A stretch of 64,000 nucleotides of DNA, taken from positions 248,001-312,000 of the forward strand of contig JAFUFK010000012.1 of assembly GCA_017469925.1 (NCBI GenBank), given 5' to 3'. This document shows, piece after piece, positions 15,848 through 27,700 of the stretch; the first letter of the stretch is position 1, and each line of letters begins with the position of its first letter. The translations under genes and the position numbers were made by a program. This stretch comes from Bacteroidaceae bacterium (GTDB taxonomy: Bacteria > Bacteroidota > Bacteroidia > Bacteroidales > Bacteroidaceae). The notes under the pieces are model-generated. The model saw nothing but the letters and a program-made list of their open reading frames with translations. It was not told the origin of the DNA and made no database searches.

Positions 15848-15878
15848 CAAAATTAGTATGTTTTTGATAAACTACAAA
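15848..15878 (-). promoter_or_regulatory. Leftward Bacteroidetes promoter for the surface-protein cluster
   Basis: On the minus strand TTTG (15875-15878), a 19-bp spacer and TAATTTTG (15848-15855) fit the TTTG-N19/20-TAnnTTTG consensus exactly. Transcription would start near 15841 and run through repeat copy B into the small acidic gene and the BspA-like genes. Confidence 0.65.
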
Positions 15879-15980
15879 ATAATTTGCACTTTTTTTGAAA
15901 AAAGCATAAAAAAAAGTTTGTTTTTCCAGTTCAACTTAAGATTTGCCCCATTGTCTTGCAGTTTTTCGCCCGCGAAATCG

Positions 15981-15988
15981 TATCTTTG
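15981..15988 (+). promoter_or_regulatory. Bacteroidetes -7 element for epsC
   Basis: TATCTTTG matches TAnnTTTG; a partial -33 (CTTG at 15955-15958) lies 22 bp upstream. The predicted start point near 15995 is after the ATG at 15990, which supports ATG 16020 as the epsC start. Confidence 0.55.
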
Positions 15989-16019
15989 CATGCGTAAATT
16001 TATTGTACACAAAAAGAAG

Positions 16020-16946
16020 ATGAGTGTGAAGGACCTCACCACTGTGCTCGGAACGGCTATCGGAGAGCTGTCGGACAAGGATAGCATGGGTGGCATGTTC
16101 CATGAACATCGCGACGGTGCACCGCTGCCCTCTGGACCTGCCTTACAGGAGATTGTCGGCCTGTGCCGTGCCATTCTTTTCCCTGGCTTTTATGGCAATT
16201 CGAACTTGAATTCGAAGACGCTGGAGTATCATATCGGCGTCTCTGTGGAGCGGCTGTACCAGTTGCTTGTGGAGCAAATCATGGCCGGGCTCTGCTTTAC
16301 CCAGTCGCCCGACGAACCCGTATGCCCGACGGAGCAGGCGCAACGCCTCGCAGCCGAATTTGTGACGAAATTGCCCAATTTGCGCAAGGTGCTGGCCACC
16401 GATGTGGATGCGGCCTATAACGGCGACCCTGCGGCTACGTCGAAGGGCGAGATTATCAGCTGCTACCCCATCATCAAGGCAATTACGAACTACCGCATTG
16501 CCCATGAACTGTACCTCCAGGGCGTGCCTCTCATCCCTCGCATTATCACGGAGATGGCCCATAGTGAGACGGGTATTGACATACATCCGGCAGCCCAGAT
16601 TGGCCACCACTTTACCATCGACCATGGGACGGGTGTGGTCATTGGCGCGACGTGCATCATCGGCAACTACGTGAAACTCTATCAGGGTGTGACACTGGGC
16701 GCACGCAGTTTCCCGCTCGACGAAGATGGCAACCCGATAAAGGGCATTCCGCGCCATCCTATACTGGAAGACAATGTCATCGTCTATAGCAATGCCACAA
16801 TCTTGGGGCGTATTACCATTGCCCGTGGAACGGTCGTCGGCGGCAACCTGTGGGTGACGGAAAGTACGGAGCCGGGCGAGCATTTGGTACAGGCCAAGAA
16901 ACGCAAGACGCATGTCGTAAGGCCAGAGGATTTTGGTTGCCTTTGA
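16020..16946 (+). CDS. epsC: Serine O-acetyltransferase (EpsC type)
   Basis: A 308-residue protein that acetylates serine, the first step of cysteine synthesis. The open frame reaches back to 15858, but the promoter at 15981-15988 makes ATG 16020 (MSVKDLTTV) the likely start. The N-terminal half is helical; the C-terminal half (from about residue 190) has left-handed beta-helix hexapeptide repeats with the family signature GIDIHPAAQIGHHFTIDHGT and GVTLGARSF, including the catalytic His residues. Bases 16934-16953 at the stop form a 7-bp hairpin. No cysK is adjacent. Confidence 0.9.
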   Translation: MSVKDLTTVLGTAIGELSDKDSMGGMFHEHRDGAPLPSGPALQEIVGLCRAILFPGFYGNSNLNSKTLEYHIGVSVERLYQLLVEQIMAGLCFTQSPDEPVCPTEQAQRLAAEFVTKLPNLRKVLATDVDAAYNGDPAATSKGEIISCYPIIKAITNYRIAHELYLQGVPLIPRIITEMAHSETGIDIHPAAQIGHHFTIDHGTGVVIGATCIIGNYVKLYQGVTLGARSFPLDEDGNPIKGIPRHPILEDNVIVYSNATILGRITIARGTVVGGNLWVTESTEPGEHLVQAKKRKTHVVRPEDFGCL

Positions 16947-16953
16947 GCAACCA

Positions 16954-16981
16954 GTTCAAAGTTTAAAGTTTAAAGTTCAAA
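16954..16981 (+). repeat. Short AT-rich simple repeat between epsC and the THUMP methyltransferase
   Basis: The spacer consists of GTTCAAA/GTTTAAA units repeated four times (GTTCAAAGTTTAAAG then TTTAAAGTTCAAAG). Similar 'TTAAGAATTAAGAAT'-type filler is seen at 2553-2577, 32712-32740 and 43841-43868. No function is apparent. Confidence 0.6.
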
Positions 16982-16987
16982 GATATT

Positions 16988-18436
16988 ATGGAATTTGAGA
17001 TGATAGCCAAGACCTTTCAGGGACTGGAGGGTGTATTGGCTGAGGAGTTGGCCCAACTGGGGGCTAAGGATATACAGGTGGGGCGGCGAGTGGTGTCGTA
17101 CCGAGGCGACCAGGAGATGCTTTACAGAAGCAACTTCTGCCTGCGCACAGCGATACGTATACTGAAACCTATCAAACACTTTCGTGCTACGAGTGCTGAT
17201 GAGGTGTACGAGGCGGTGAAGGCCATCGATTGGGGCCAGTACTTGACAAACGACGTGACGTTTGCTGTCGATAGTGTGGTGTTCTCGACTGAGTTCCGCC
17301 ACTCGAAGTTCGTGTCGTACAAGGTAAAGGATGCTATCGTCGATCAGTTTCGTGAGCGCACGGGCTCGCGACCTAACATCCGTGTCACAAACCCCGACTT
17401 GCAACTGAATATGCACATTGCCGAGTTCGACTGTACGCTATCCCTCGACTCGTCGGGTGAGAGCCTGCATCGCCGCGGCTATCGCCAGGAGGCTGTGGAG
17501 GCTCCGCTGAACGAGGTATTGGCTGCAGGCATCATCCTGATGACGGGATGGCGTGGCGAAACGGACTTCATCGACCCCATGTGTGGAAGCGGTACACTGC
17601 CCATCGAGGCTACCCTGATAGCCCGCAACATGGCTCCTGGCCTGTTCCGTCAGGGCTATGCCTTCGAGAAGTGGGCAGACTTCGATCCAGAACTCTTCGA
17701 ACGCATCTACAACGATGATTCGCAGGAGCGCGAGTTCCACCATAAGGTCTATGGTTATGACAACAACCGTCAGGCCGTGGCCATTGCCGAACGCAACGTG
17801 AAAGCGGCTGGTTTGACGGGTGACATCAGCATCCAGTTCCAGGACTTCAAGGACTTTACCCAACCCGGGGAGAAGGCCATCATCGTTACCAATCCGCCTT
17901 ATGGCGAGCGCATCAAGCCCGAGGACTTGCTGGGTTTGTATAAGATGATTGGTACGCAGTTCAAGAAGCAATTTACGGACAACGAAGCCTGGGTGCTGAG
18001 TTATCGCGAGGAGTGTTTCGATGCCATTGGATTGAAGGCCTCGCTGAAGGTACCCCTCTATAACGGTTCGCTGGAATGTGAACTGAGGAAATATCAGATG
18101 TTCTCTGGCCGCTATAATGAGGCGCGTTCCGAGGGCAGGCAAATCAAGAGCGAAGATGACCGCCGCCAGATGGCCCAGAAGCGACGTTTCAAGGAGCGCC
18201 GCGCCTTCAAGCAGGGACTGGAGGAGAGCGACGAGGAATTTGAGAACCGCATGAGCCGTCGCCGTCGTGACGGGGACCGCGTGGCAGGAGATCGCCGACA
18301 GGGGCGCGAAGACCGTCCTCGCAGATTTGGCGACCGGGACGACAATAAGTTCGGAGGCTTCCGCAAGGGCGGACGTGATTTCCGCAAGGGAGGTCGTGAC
18401 TTTAATAAAGGCAAAGGCAGAAGATATGAAGATTAA
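16988..18436 (+). CDS. THUMP-domain RNA methyltransferase with Arg/Gly-rich tail
   Basis: A 482-residue protein. Residues ~45-155 form the THUMP RNA-binding domain; DPMCGSGTLPIEA near 197 and NPPYGER near 303 are the SAM-binding and catalytic NPPY motifs of the RlmL/RlmK(N2-guanine) group, so it probably modifies 23S rRNA. After residue ~395 comes a highly charged tail with RRRRDGDR, FGDRDDNKFGG and repeated KGGRDF units, likely an added RNA-binding segment. The 3' end overlaps the next start by 11 bp. Which guanine is modified cannot be told here. Confidence 0.88.
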   Translation: MEFEMIAKTFQGLEGVLAEELAQLGAKDIQVGRRVVSYRGDQEMLYRSNFCLRTAIRILKPIKHFRATSADEVYEAVKAIDWGQYLTNDVTFAVDSVVFSTEFRHSKFVSYKVKDAIVDQFRERTGSRPNIRVTNPDLQLNMHIAEFDCTLSLDSSGESLHRRGYRQEAVEAPLNEVLAAGIILMTGWRGETDFIDPMCGSGTLPIEATLIARNMAPGLFRQGYAFEKWADFDPELFERIYNDDSQEREFHHKVYGYDNNRQAVAIAERNVKAAGLTGDISIQFQDFKDFTQPGEKAIIVTNPPYGERIKPEDLLGLYKMIGTQFKKQFTDNEAWVLSYREECFDAIGLKASLKVPLYNGSLECELRKYQMFSGRYNEARSEGRQIKSEDDRRQMAQKRRFKERRAFKQGLEESDEEFENRMSRRRRDGDRVAGDRRQGREDRPRRFGDRDDNKFGGFRKGGRDFRKGGRDFNKGKGRRYED

Positions 18437-20585
18437 ACTGTTTATCATCTTGTCACTTATGACAACGCTTGCAATGGCGCAAAAGACGCTTACGCTCGAA
18501 GACGTGATGTCGGGTGGTTCGAATTGGTATAACCTGCAGCCCGAGAACAAATACACGGCTTGGTGGGGCAACGTCCCACTGGAGACTACAGCCGACGAAG
18601 TGAAGAACCTGGTGACGGGCAAGACACTTGTGACCGTCGGGCAACTCAACGAAATAGCCGGAGAGAAAGTGGTTCGCAGCGGGCATACCGTGCGTTTCCC
18701 CTATGGCGGCCAGCCGATAGCTCAGGTGCAAACCGCCAACAAGCGCATCCAGTTGGACTGGAAGAAGGGCAACGTCGTATGGAGTCAGGCCGTCCCGGAG
18801 GGAGCTGAGTGGCAGGACTTCAATACCACGAGTCGGCATTTGGCCTTCACTCGTCAGGGCAACCTGTTTGTACTGACTGCCGACGGGCAGGAATTGCAGG
18901 TGAGCAAGGACGGTTCGACTGATGGTTCGAACGATATTGTTTACGGCCAGAGCGTACACCGTGACGAGTTCGGTATCACCAAAGGCACCTTCTGGAGTCC
19001 CGACGGGCAAAGGCTGGCCTTCTACCGCATGGACCAGAGCATGGTGGCCGGTTATCCGCAAGTTGACATTTCGCAGCGCATCGCCGGTGTGACGATGGAC
19101 CATTATCCCATGGCTGGCGAGACGAGCCATCAGGTGCGGGTGGGTATTTTCGACGTAAAAAGCCGAAAGACGACCTGGCTCGAACTTATCGGTGCCCCTG
19201 ACGACTACCATACCAATCTCTCGTGGGCACCCGACGGCAAGTTGCTTTACGTATTCGAACTCAACCGTGACCAGAATGACATGCAACTCGTAGCCTACGA
19301 TACGGAGACGGGAAAACTCGAGAAACAACTCCTGCAAGAGTGTCACGACAAGTACGTGGAACCCCTTCACGGACTGGAATTCCTACCCTGGAACACCTCT
19401 AAGGCTATTATGCAAAGTCGCCGTGACGGCTGGAACCATCTCTATTTATTAGATGTGGCGACGGGGGAGACCGAACAACTGACTGCTGGCGAGTATGAGG
19501 TGCAACAATTTGTAGGCTTCAACAAGAAACAGAAGTGTGCCATCTACCTAAGCAATGCCGAAGACCCACGCACCAGTTGCCTCTTCAGCCTGAACTTGGA
19601 GAAACCCCGTTGCACCATGTTGGGCTCGCCTGAAGGTGTCCACTCCGCCTCGTTGAGCGAGGACGGCACGATGCTTATCGACCGCTATTCGTCGCCCACC
19701 GTGCCTCGTAGCATCAACCTCATTGCTACTCAGTCGGTACGCTCGCGCAGGCCTAATCTGGTGACGAACATCCTGACGGCTAAGGACCCCTGGCAGGAAC
19801 AGGGATACAAGATACCTGAAATTACGAGCGGAAGTATCAAGGCAGCAGATGGCGTAACCGATCTATACTATCGCATGGTGAAGCCCATCGACTTCGACCC
19901 ACAGAAGAAATATCCCACAGTCGTCTATGTCTATGGTGGGCCTCACGCCCACAACGTTGATGCCCGTTGGCACTGGTGCCTGCGGGGTTGGGAGGCCTAC
20001 ATGGCCACAAAGGGCTATCTGCTCTTCATCCTCGACAATAGGGGCAGCGAGTGGCGAGGTCGCGAGTTTGAGCAAGCCACATTCCGCCAGTTGGGTGACA
20101 TCGAGATGCAGGACCAGATGGAGGGTGTAAAGTTCCTCAAGTCGTTGCCCTATGTCGATGCAGAACGTATGGGAGTGCACGGATGGTCGTTTGGCGGTTT
20201 CATGACCACCAACCTCATGTGCTCCTATCCCGATGTCTTCAAGGTGGGAGTGGCAGGTGGTCCCGTCATTGATTGGAAGTATTACGAGGTGATGTACGGC
20301 GAGCGCTACATGGACACACCGCAAACCAACCCTGAAGGCTATGAGCGTTGCAGTCTGCTTGGTAAGGCCAAGAACCTGAGGGGGCGCCTACAGATTATCT
20401 TCGGTTACAACGACCCGACCTGCGTGCCACAGCATACACTATCGTTCCTCCGTGCCTGTGAGGATGCTGGTACACAGCCCGATCTCTTTACCTATCCTGG
20501 CGATGGCCACAATATGTTTGGTCGCGACCAGGTGCATCTGCACGAACGTATTACACGATATTTTGACGATTACTTGGCCCGATGA
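18426..20585 (+). CDS. DPP4-like S9 family serine peptidase, exported
   Basis: A 719-residue protein from ATG 18426, chosen because a signal peptide ([18 protein letters not shown]) starts there; the longer upstream frame lies inside the methyltransferase tail. The N-terminal ~470 residues are a beta-propeller (DPPIV_N); the C-terminal alpha/beta hydrolase carries GWSFGGF near residue 585 with the catalytic Ser, an Asp near 660 (NDPT) and His near 693 (GDGHNMF). Such enzymes remove dipeptides, often after proline, in the periplasm. The stop overlaps purD by 4 bp. Confidence 0.9.
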   Translation: MKIKLFIILSLMTTLAMAQKTLTLEDVMSGGSNWYNLQPENKYTAWWGNVPLETTADEVKNLVTGKTLVTVGQLNEIAGEKVVRSGHTVRFPYGGQPIAQVQTANKRIQLDWKKGNVVWSQAVPEGAEWQDFNTTSRHLAFTRQGNLFVLTADGQELQVSKDGSTDGSNDIVYGQSVHRDEFGITKGTFWSPDGQRLAFYRMDQSMVAGYPQVDISQRIAGVTMDHYPMAGETSHQVRVGIFDVKSRKTTWLELIGAPDDYHTNLSWAPDGKLLYVFELNRDQNDMQLVAYDTETGKLEKQLLQECHDKYVEPLHGLEFLPWNTSKAIMQSRRDGWNHLYLLDVATGETEQLTAGEYEVQQFVGFNKKQKCAIYLSNAEDPRTSCLFSLNLEKPRCTMLGSPEGVHSASLSEDGTMLIDRYSSPTVPRSINLIATQSVRSRRPNLVTNILTAKDPWQEQGYKIPEITSGSIKAADGVTDLYYRMVKPIDFDPQKKYPTVVYVYGGPHAHNVDARWHWCLRGWEAYMATKGYLLFILDNRGSEWRGREFEQATFRQLGDIEMQDQMEGVKFLKSLPYVDAERMGVHGWSFGGFMTTNLMCSYPDVFKVGVAGGPVIDWKYYEVMYGERYMDTPQTNPEGYERCSLLGKAKNLRGRLQIIFGYNDPTCVPQHTLSFLRACEDAGTQPDLFTYPGDGHNMFGRDQVHLHERITRYFDDYLAR

Positions 20586-21856
20586 AAATACTTTTATTAG
20601 GTAGTGGCGGCCGTGAGCACGCCATCGCATGGAAACTGGCACAAAGCCAGAAGTTAGAGAAATTGTTTATTGCACCTGGCAACGCTGGAACGAGTGAGGT
20701 GGGGGAGAACGTGCCTCTGAAAGCTGACGACTTTGACGGCATTCGCCAGTTTGTGCTTCGCGAGGGTGTCAGCATGGTGGTAGTGGGGCCTGAAGACCCG
20801 CTGGTGAAGGGCATTTACGACTATTTCAAAGACGCCCCCCAACTGAGCCATATCCCAGTTATCGGCCCTTCGAAGCAGGGCGCCGTTTTGGAAGGATCGA
20901 AAGACTTTGCCAAGGGATTCATGCAGCGCCACAACATCCCGACTGCACGCTATCAGACCTTCGACGGAGAGCATCTCGTAGAAGGCCTAAGTTTTCTCGA
21001 GACCATGCCTGCGCCTTATGTCCTTAAGGCGGATGGCTTATGTGCCGGGAAAGGAGTCCTTATTCTCCCAACCCTGGAGGAGGCAAAGCGCGAACTTAAG
21101 GAGATGCTCGGTGGCATGTTCGGCCAGGCTTCGGCTCGTGTAGTCATCGAGGAGTTCTTGTCGGGCATCGAGTGTTCCGTTTTTGTGCTTACTGACGGTC
21201 GGGACTACAAAATCCTGCCCGAGGCCAAGGACTATAAACGTATTGGCGAGGGCGACACAGGCCTGAATACAGGAGGTATGGGTTCGGTTTCGCCCGTCTC
21301 GTTTGCTACGCCTGACTGGATAAAGAAGGTAGAGGACCGTATCATACGACCCACCGTAAAGGGGTTGGCCGAGGAAGGTATCGACTACAAAGGTTTCATC
21401 TTCTTCGGGCTCATCAATGTTAACGGCAATCCGAAGGTCATCGAATACAACTGCCGCATGGGAGACCCTGAAACAGAGACGGTCATGCTCCGTCTGAAGA
21501 GCGACCTCGTGGACTTGCTCGAAGGTGTGGCAACGCAGACGTTGGGACAGAAGACTGTAGAAATCGACTCGCGTAGCGCCGTTTGCGTCATGCTGGTCAG
21601 TGGTGGCTACCCCCAGGCTTATGAAAAAGGAAAGCCGATGACAGGCCTTACGGTTCCTGGTTCCCAACTATTCCATGCCGGGACGGCGGTGAAGGACGGA
21701 CAGGTGGTCACGAATGGTGGTCGCGTTTTGGCTGTTAGCAGTTATGGGCGGAATCAGGAAGAGGCACTTGCTCTAAGTATGAAAGGTGCTGAACAAATTC
21801 AGTTCGAAGGTAAATATTATCGTCGGGACATTGGTCGCGACCTCTTGGCGCTTTGA
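20582..21856 (+). CDS. purD: Phosphoribosylamine--glycine ligase
   Basis: A 424-residue ATP-grasp enzyme that joins glycine to phosphoribosylamine, the second step of purine synthesis. It begins [20 protein letters not shown], the PurD hallmark, and contains [10 protein letters not shown] near residue 146, the ATP-binding [14 protein letters not shown] near 224 and [12 protein letters not shown] near 285 with the metal-binding Glu/Asn. Length is as usual for the family. It is coupled through ATGA overlaps to the peptidase before it and the membrane protein after it; no other pur gene is near. Confidence 0.96.
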   Translation: MKILLLGSGGREHAIAWKLAQSQKLEKLFIAPGNAGTSEVGENVPLKADDFDGIRQFVLREGVSMVVVGPEDPLVKGIYDYFKDAPQLSHIPVIGPSKQGAVLEGSKDFAKGFMQRHNIPTARYQTFDGEHLVEGLSFLETMPAPYVLKADGLCAGKGVLILPTLEEAKRELKEMLGGMFGQASARVVIEEFLSGIECSVFVLTDGRDYKILPEAKDYKRIGEGDTGLNTGGMGSVSPVSFATPDWIKKVEDRIIRPTVKGLAEEGIDYKGFIFFGLINVNGNPKVIEYNCRMGDPETETVMLRLKSDLVDLLEGVATQTLGQKTVEIDSRSAVCVMLVSGGYPQAYEKGKPMTGLTVPGSQLFHAGTAVKDGQVVTNGGRVLAVSSYGRNQEEALALSMKGAEQIQFEGKYYRRDIGRDLLAL

Positions 21857-22854
21857 GACGACCTAAATTGCATAATCGAATAGGGCGCAGTGTGGTCACA
21901 TTGCCTTTCTGCTCGCTCTTAGCCATAGGCCTGTGGTGGTTGCCAGGGCGGGCCTATAGTCCTGATTATGCCGTCTCACTGGCTTTAGTGGCACTGACCA
22001 CATACGTCATTCTGGAAACTAACAACACCAACCAACTTATCCGAACTCGCTCACGCATGATTTCCTCCGTGTGGGTGTTCTCTATGGCTTGCTTAGGTGT
22101 GCTGCATCCCTTCCACCCCGTTGTCCTTGCCACTTTCTGCTTGGCTGTGAGTTATTACCTGCTCTTTCGTACTTATCAAGAGACGCAGCCCGTGGTCGAT
22201 ACGTTCCATACCTTCCTCATGCTCTCACTGGGTGGCGTTGTCTATCCCCCGATTCTGTTGTTCGCCCCATTCTATTTGTGGTATCTGATAGTGTTTATGC
22301 GCGCCATCTCGTTCCGCAGTTTCTTTGCAGCCTTGCTTGGTCTCATGGCCCCCTTCTGGTTTTGGACGGGTTATCTGCTTTGGCGGGGGGACCTCTCGCC
22401 ACTCATTGATTGGACAATGGCTCTCGAACCGCTCCGACCTGAGAACTTGCAGGCGAAAGCCCTTTTACTTCAGTCGATGACCATCGACCCTCAACATTCA
22501 GGCGTGATGAGTATGGACTGGGTGATTGCCAATGCTCCTTTCCTGCTGCTTGTCGTACTGACCATCTGGACGTCGGTCTATTACCTGGCTAATAGCTTCG
22601 ATGACAAAATCAGAACGCGCATGATGCTCTATATCTACGTGTTCCAGTCGGTGCTCATCATTTTGATGGCTCTCGTCTTTTCGGCTGATGACCTGCTTCC
22701 TTTTTTACTATTGAGTTGCAGCCCGCTTATCGCCCACTATTTTACGCTACGCAATACTTGGGTGGGATTGGTTGTGTTCTTCCTCACCCTTTTGGCCTTT
22801 GCAGTAGTGGCTTTGCTCACACTTTGGCCCGAATCTTTGCAGTTTATTCAATAA
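21853..22854 (+). CDS. Polytopic inner-membrane protein of unknown function
   Basis: A 333-residue protein with about nine or ten hydrophobic segments (for example [19 protein letters not shown] near 13 and [19 protein letters not shown] near 225). I do not recognise a family with certainty; Bacteroidetes commonly carry such a protein next to purD. The start is a TTG at 21853 inside the purD stop, so it is translationally coupled. Its 3' end overlaps the convergent ilvD by 11 bp, leaving no room for a terminator between the two. Confidence 0.72.
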   Translation: MRRPKLHNRIGRSVVTLPFCSLLAIGLWWLPGRAYSPDYAVSLALVALTTYVILETNNTNQLIRTRSRMISSVWVFSMACLGVLHPFHPVVLATFCLAVSYYLLFRTYQETQPVVDTFHTFLMLSLGGVVYPPILLFAPFYLWYLIVFMRAISFRSFFAALLGLMAPFWFWTGYLLWRGDLSPLIDWTMALEPLRPENLQAKALLLQSMTIDPQHSGVMSMDWVIANAPFLLLVVLTIWTSVYYLANSFDDKIRTRMMLYIYVFQSVLIILMALVFSADDLLPFLLLSCSPLIAHYFTLRNTWVGLVVFFLTLLAFAVVALLTLWPESLQFIQ

Positions 22855-24619
22855 TGCGTACGCCCCCCTTGTCGGCCGACGATACACTCTGGGCGTAGGC
22901 CCGTAGTGCCCTTGATATTGTGCGCTGGCGACGTAATGGTTGCTGCGGACGGGCGGCCAGTTCTTTGTCGCTAAGTCGGACGTTGATACTGCGCGAAGGG
23001 ATGTCGATGACAATGATGTCGCCATTCTTAATTTTCCCGATGTTGCCTCCGTTTGCGGCTTCTGGCGAGATGTGGCCAATCGAGAGCCCGCTGGTGCCGC
23101 CTGAGAAGCGCCCGTCGGTAATGAGTGCACACTCCCGTCCCATGTGCATCGACTTGATGTAAGAGGTGGGGTAGAGCATCTCCTGCATACCTGGACCACC
23201 CTTAGGCCCTTCGTGGGTAATGACCACGCAGTCGCCTTTCCTGACCCGTCCGCATAGGATTCCCTCACAGGCATCCTCCTGAGAGTCGAAGACTACGGCT
23301 GGACCTTCGAAGTGCCAAAGGGCCTCGTCCACACCTGCCGTCTTTACGACACAACCGTCTTGGGCAATGTTGCCAAAGAGCACGGCCAGTCCGCCGTCCT
23401 TAGTGTAGGCGTGTTCCACGTCGCGGATGCAGCCATTCGTGCGGTCGTTGTCTAGTGTCTCATAGAGTTCGCTTTGCGACCCCATCTTTGTCGAGAAACG
23501 TCCACCAGGCGCAGCATAGTATATGTCGTAGTGTCCCTTGTCGCGCAACATTTCGCCCAGTGTCTTACCTTCTATACGCATGACGTTCTCATCGATTAGT
23601 CCTGCCTTATTTAGTTCATTAAGGATTCCAAAGATTCCACCTGCACGGTTACACTCCTGTACGCTGTACTTCTGTGTGTTTGGGGCCAACTTGCAGAGGC
23701 AAGGTACTCGTCTCGACAGGACGTCGATGTCCTTCATCGTGAAATCGACTCCAGCCTCCTGTGCTATGGCAAGCAAGTGGAGCACGGTGTTCGTCGAACC
23801 ACCCATAGCAATGTCAAGTGCCATTGCATTAAGAAAGGCCTGACGTGTGGCAATCGAGCGAGGCAGTACACGCTCGTCGCCGTCCTCGTAGTAAGCAAAG
23901 GCGTTCCGCACAATCTGGCGGGCTGCCTGTTTGAATAGTTCTATGCGCTTGGTGTGTGTGGCCAATACGGTACCGTTGCCAGGCAGTGCCATTCCGATGG
24001 CCTCCGTCAGCGAGTTCATCGAGTTAGCCGTAAACATACCTGAGCACGAGCCACATCCGGGACAGGCACATTGTTCGATTTCTTTGATTTCCTCGTCGCT
24101 CACCGTTGGGTCGGCACCCTTCACCATTGCCGTGATGAGGTCAGCATTTTCTCCGCGCCAACGACCTGCCTCCATTGGACCGCCTGAGCAGAATACCGCA
24201 GGTATGTTCAGGCGCATAGCGGCCATAAGCATGCCTGGCGTTACCTTGTCGCAGTTGGAGATGCAAATCATGGCGTCGGCTTTATGGGCATTGACCATAT
24301 ATTCTACCGAGTCGGCGATGATGTCGCGTGAAGGCAGTGAATAGAGCATGCCGTCGTGTCCCATTGCAATGCCGTCGTCGATGGCAATTGTGTTGAACTC
24401 AGCCGCGTAGCACCCGAGGCGTTCAATCTCGGCCTTGACGATTTGACCTATCTCGTGGAGGTGGGTATGTCCGGGTACAAACTGGGTGAAAGAATTGACG
24501 ATGGCAATGATGGGCTTGCCAAATTGTTCGTGCTTCATGCCGTTTGCAACCCATAGGGCGCGGGCTCCGGCCATTCTTCGTCCTTCGGTACATACGGAGC
24601 TGCGTAACTGATGTTTCAT
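22844..24619 (-). CDS. ilvD: Dihydroxy-acid dehydratase
   Basis: A 591-residue iron-sulfur enzyme that dehydrates dihydroxy acids to the keto acids of valine and isoleucine. [14 protein letters not shown] near residue 122 and [17 protein letters not shown] near 190 hold the cluster cysteines; the C-terminal [17 protein letters not shown] is also diagnostic. The gene faces left, away from ilvB-N-C 5 kb further on, unlike the contiguous ilvD-B-N-C order common in Bacteroidetes. Confidence 0.96.
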   Translation of the reverse strand: MKHQLRSSVCTEGRRMAGARALWVANGMKHEQFGKPIIAIVNSFTQFVPGHTHLHEIGQIVKAEIERLGCYAAEFNTIAIDDGIAMGHDGMLYSLPSRDIIADSVEYMVNAHKADAMICISNCDKVTPGMLMAAMRLNIPAVFCSGGPMEAGRWRGENADLITAMVKGADPTVSDEEIKEIEQCACPGCGSCSGMFTANSMNSLTEAIGMALPGNGTVLATHTKRIELFKQAARQIVRNAFAYYEDGDERVLPRSIATRQAFLNAMALDIAMGGSTNTVLHLLAIAQEAGVDFTMKDIDVLSRRVPCLCKLAPNTQKYSVQECNRAGGIFGILNELNKAGLIDENVMRIEGKTLGEMLRDKGHYDIYYAAPGGRFSTKMGSQSELYETLDNDRTNGCIRDVEHAYTKDGGLAVLFGNIAQDGCVVKTAGVDEALWHFEGPAVVFDSQEDACEGILCGRVRKGDCVVITHEGPKGGPGMQEMLYPTSYIKSMHMGRECALITDGRFSGGTSGLSIGHISPEAANGGNIGKIKNGDIIVIDIPSRSINVRLSDKELAARPQQPLRRQRTISRALRAYAQSVSSADKGGVRIIE

Positions 24620-24652
24620 AGAAAATGTGGTTAATAAATACTAATTCGTGTG

Positions 24653-24680
24653 CAAAGTTACAAAAGTTTTCGTATCTTTG
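24653..24680. promoter_or_regulatory. Divergent -7 elements of ilvD and the DUF2723 gene
   Basis: TAACTTTG on the minus strand (24653-24660) points to ilvD and TATCTTTG on the plus strand (24673-24680) points to the DUF2723 gene. Only 12 bp separate them, so polymerases at the two promoters would compete. A partial -33 (TGTG, 24649-24652) lies exactly 20 bp before the plus-strand element. Confidence 0.55.
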
Positions 24681-24718
24681 CACGCGTTTAAGGCTAATAA
24701 ATGGATAAATAGATAAAT

Positions 24719-27700
24719 ATGAAGCACTTTAGACTTATAGACAATGTGGTTGGGTGGCTGACTTTTTTTGTGGCCGCATTTGTCTATTGCAGTACCATCG
24801 AGCCAACAGCCAGTTTCTGGGACTGCCCTGAGTTCATTACTACAGCTTATAAGTTGGAAGTGGGTCATCCGCCTGGTGCACCCTTCTTCATGCTTACGGG
24901 TAACCTGTTTACCCAACTGGCCAGCGACCCCACTCAGGTTGCCAGAATGGTCAACATGATGTCGGCCCTGATGTCGGCAGCCTGCATTTTGTTCCTCTTC
25001 TGGAGTATCACCCATCTGGCGCGCAAGCTCATGGGCACCCAGGGACGGGTGGAGACGATGGGGCAGTTGATAGCCGTTGAGACCAGCGGATTGGTGGGTG
25101 CATTGGTTTACACCTTCTCCGACACCTTCTGGTTCTCTGCAGTCGAAGGCGAGGTCTATGCCTATAGTAGCCTGTTTACGGCGCTCGTCTTCTGGCTGAT
25201 GCTGAAGTGGGAGGACCAGGCCGACCAGCCTCACAGCGACCGTTGGCTGGTGCTTATCGCCTACCTGACGGGCTTGAGCATTGGTGTCCACCTGCTCAAT
25301 CTGCTTTGTCTGCCTGCCATCGTGTTGGTGTTCTACTATCGTAAGTTCCCGGGTGCGAACCTCAGGGGTTCCATCATTGCCTTGTTGGTATCGTTTGCCC
25401 TTGTGGCTGTGGTGCTTTATGGCATTGTACCAGGCATTGTGAAGGTCGGTGGCTGGTTCGAGTTGCTTTTTGTCAATGGGTTGAGCATGCCGTTCAATAC
25501 GGGCCTGATAATCTATCTGTTCCTGCTCATTACCGCAGTCCTCTGGGCCATCTGGGAGACGCATCGCGACGAGGAAAATCGTCTGCGTATGACTATCTCC
25601 TATGCCCTGAGTGTTGGCTTGCTGGGCATCCCCTTCTATGGTTATGGCGTGAGCAGCATTGTGATTGGTCTCGTCGTGCTGGCCATTGTGGTCATGCTTC
25701 TTCGTTATAAGAAGGGCGAACGCTTCCTCATCAGTTCCCGCGTGATGAATACGTCGCTCCTTTGCATGTTACTCATCATGGTTGGCTACTCGTCGTATGC
25801 CGTCATCGTAATCCGTTCGACGGCCAATACACCCATGGACCAGAACTCGCCTGAGGACATCTTCACCCTTGGCTCCTACCTGAGTCGTGAACAATACGGC
25901 GACCGTCCGCTCTTCTACGGCCAGACCTACAATTCGCAGGTACTCTTGAAGGTGGAAGGCGACTATTGTGTGCCCGTCTCCACCAAGGGCGCTCCCGTCT
26001 ATCAACGTAAGGAGAAGGCCGATGCTGGCGAACCCGACCGTTATGAATTGCTTCGCTACAACCTCGACTATAAGTACGGACAGAATATGTTCTTCCCCCG
26101 TATGTATAGTGACCGTCCAGAGCATAAACAGGCCTACGAAGATTGGATGGGCGGTGTAAAGGGGCGCGAGGTAACCTTCGACAATTGCGGACGTACCAGC
26201 ACCATTAAGATGCCGACGATGGCCGAGAATCTCTACTTCTTCCTGTCTTACCAGATGAACTTCATGTACTGGCGCTACTTCATGTGGAACTTTGCTGGTC
26301 GTCAGAACGACATCCAAGGTAATGGCGAACGAGAGCATGGCAACTGGTTGACAGGCATCAAGTGGTTCGACAACTGGCGCCTAGGCGACCAAAGCAAGTT
26401 GCCTACTGAATTGCGTGAAAACAAAGGGCACAATGTTTTCTACGCCCTGCCGTTGCTGCTGGGTTTGCTGGGCCTGTTCTGGCAAGTCTATAAGAACAAC
26501 GACCAGCAGAACGATGGCGTTAAGCAGTTCTGGGTTGTCTTTTTCCTCTTCTTCATGACGGGTGTGGCCATCGTGGTCTATCTCAACCAGACTCCGATGC
26601 AACCGCGCGAGCGAGACTATGCCTATGCGGGCTCGTTCTATGCCTTTGCCATTTGGGTCGGGCTGGGCGTAGCCGCTATTGCCGATTGGCTCAAGAGAGT
26701 GCTGAAGTCGGAAGTCTTTGCCGCCCTGCTTGCCAGCCTGTGCATACTTGTGCCTGTGCAAATGGCCAGTCAGACCTGGGACGACCACGACCGTTCGGGC
26801 CGCTATACCTGTCGCGACTTTGGCCAAAACTACCTCCAGAGCTTGCAGGCTCAGGGCAATCCTGTCATCTTCACCAATGGTGACAACGACACCTTCCCCC
26901 TTTGGTATGGTCAGGAGACGGAGGGCACTCGCACCGACGCCCGCGTCTGCAACCTCTCCTACCTGCAGACCGACTGGTACATCGACCAGATGCGCCGTCC
27001 GGCCTACGACAGTCCCTCATTGCCTATCTCGTGGAAGCGCATCCAGTATGTCGCCGGCACCCGTGAGGGCATCCGCATCTATCCTGAAGCTATCCAGCAA
27101 GTGATGGACTATTATAAGGACGACCCCGAGGCAATGAAGGAGGCTTTGGGCGAGAATCCCTATGAGTTGAAGAATATCATCGACCGCTGGATACTGAACG
27201 AGAATGCCGACCTTCAGGTTATCCCCACCGACTCCATCGTTATCACTGTGGACAAGGAGGCCGTCCGCCGTAGTGGTATGATGGTGCCTGATGACAGCAT
27301 CCCCGATGTGATGCACATCTCGCTGAAGGGTCGTTCGACCGTCTATAAGAGCGAATTGATGATGTACGAGATGTTGGCCCGCTCGAATTGGGAGCGCCCC
27401 CTTTACGTAGCCATTACCGTAGGTGAGAGCAACTATGGCGACTTGGGCAAGAACTTTGTCCGTGAGGGTCTTGTTGACCGCATCACCCCCTTCGATACTC
27501 GCAAGAGTGGCAAGAACCTCGACTCCGAGAAGATGTACGACAACATCATGAACAAGTTTAAGTTCGGAGGTCTCGACAATCCCGACATCTACCTCGACGA
27601 GACCGTCTTGCGCATGTGCTACACTCACCGTCGCATCATTGGCCAACTGGGCCTGCAACTCATGCGCGAAGGCAAGGCTGAAAAGGCGCTCAAACTGATG

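Noticed and set aside
15858-16019. An N-terminal extension of EpsC from ATG 15858
   Set aside because: It crosses the promoter element at 15981-15988 and is Phe/Lys-rich, unlike EpsC.
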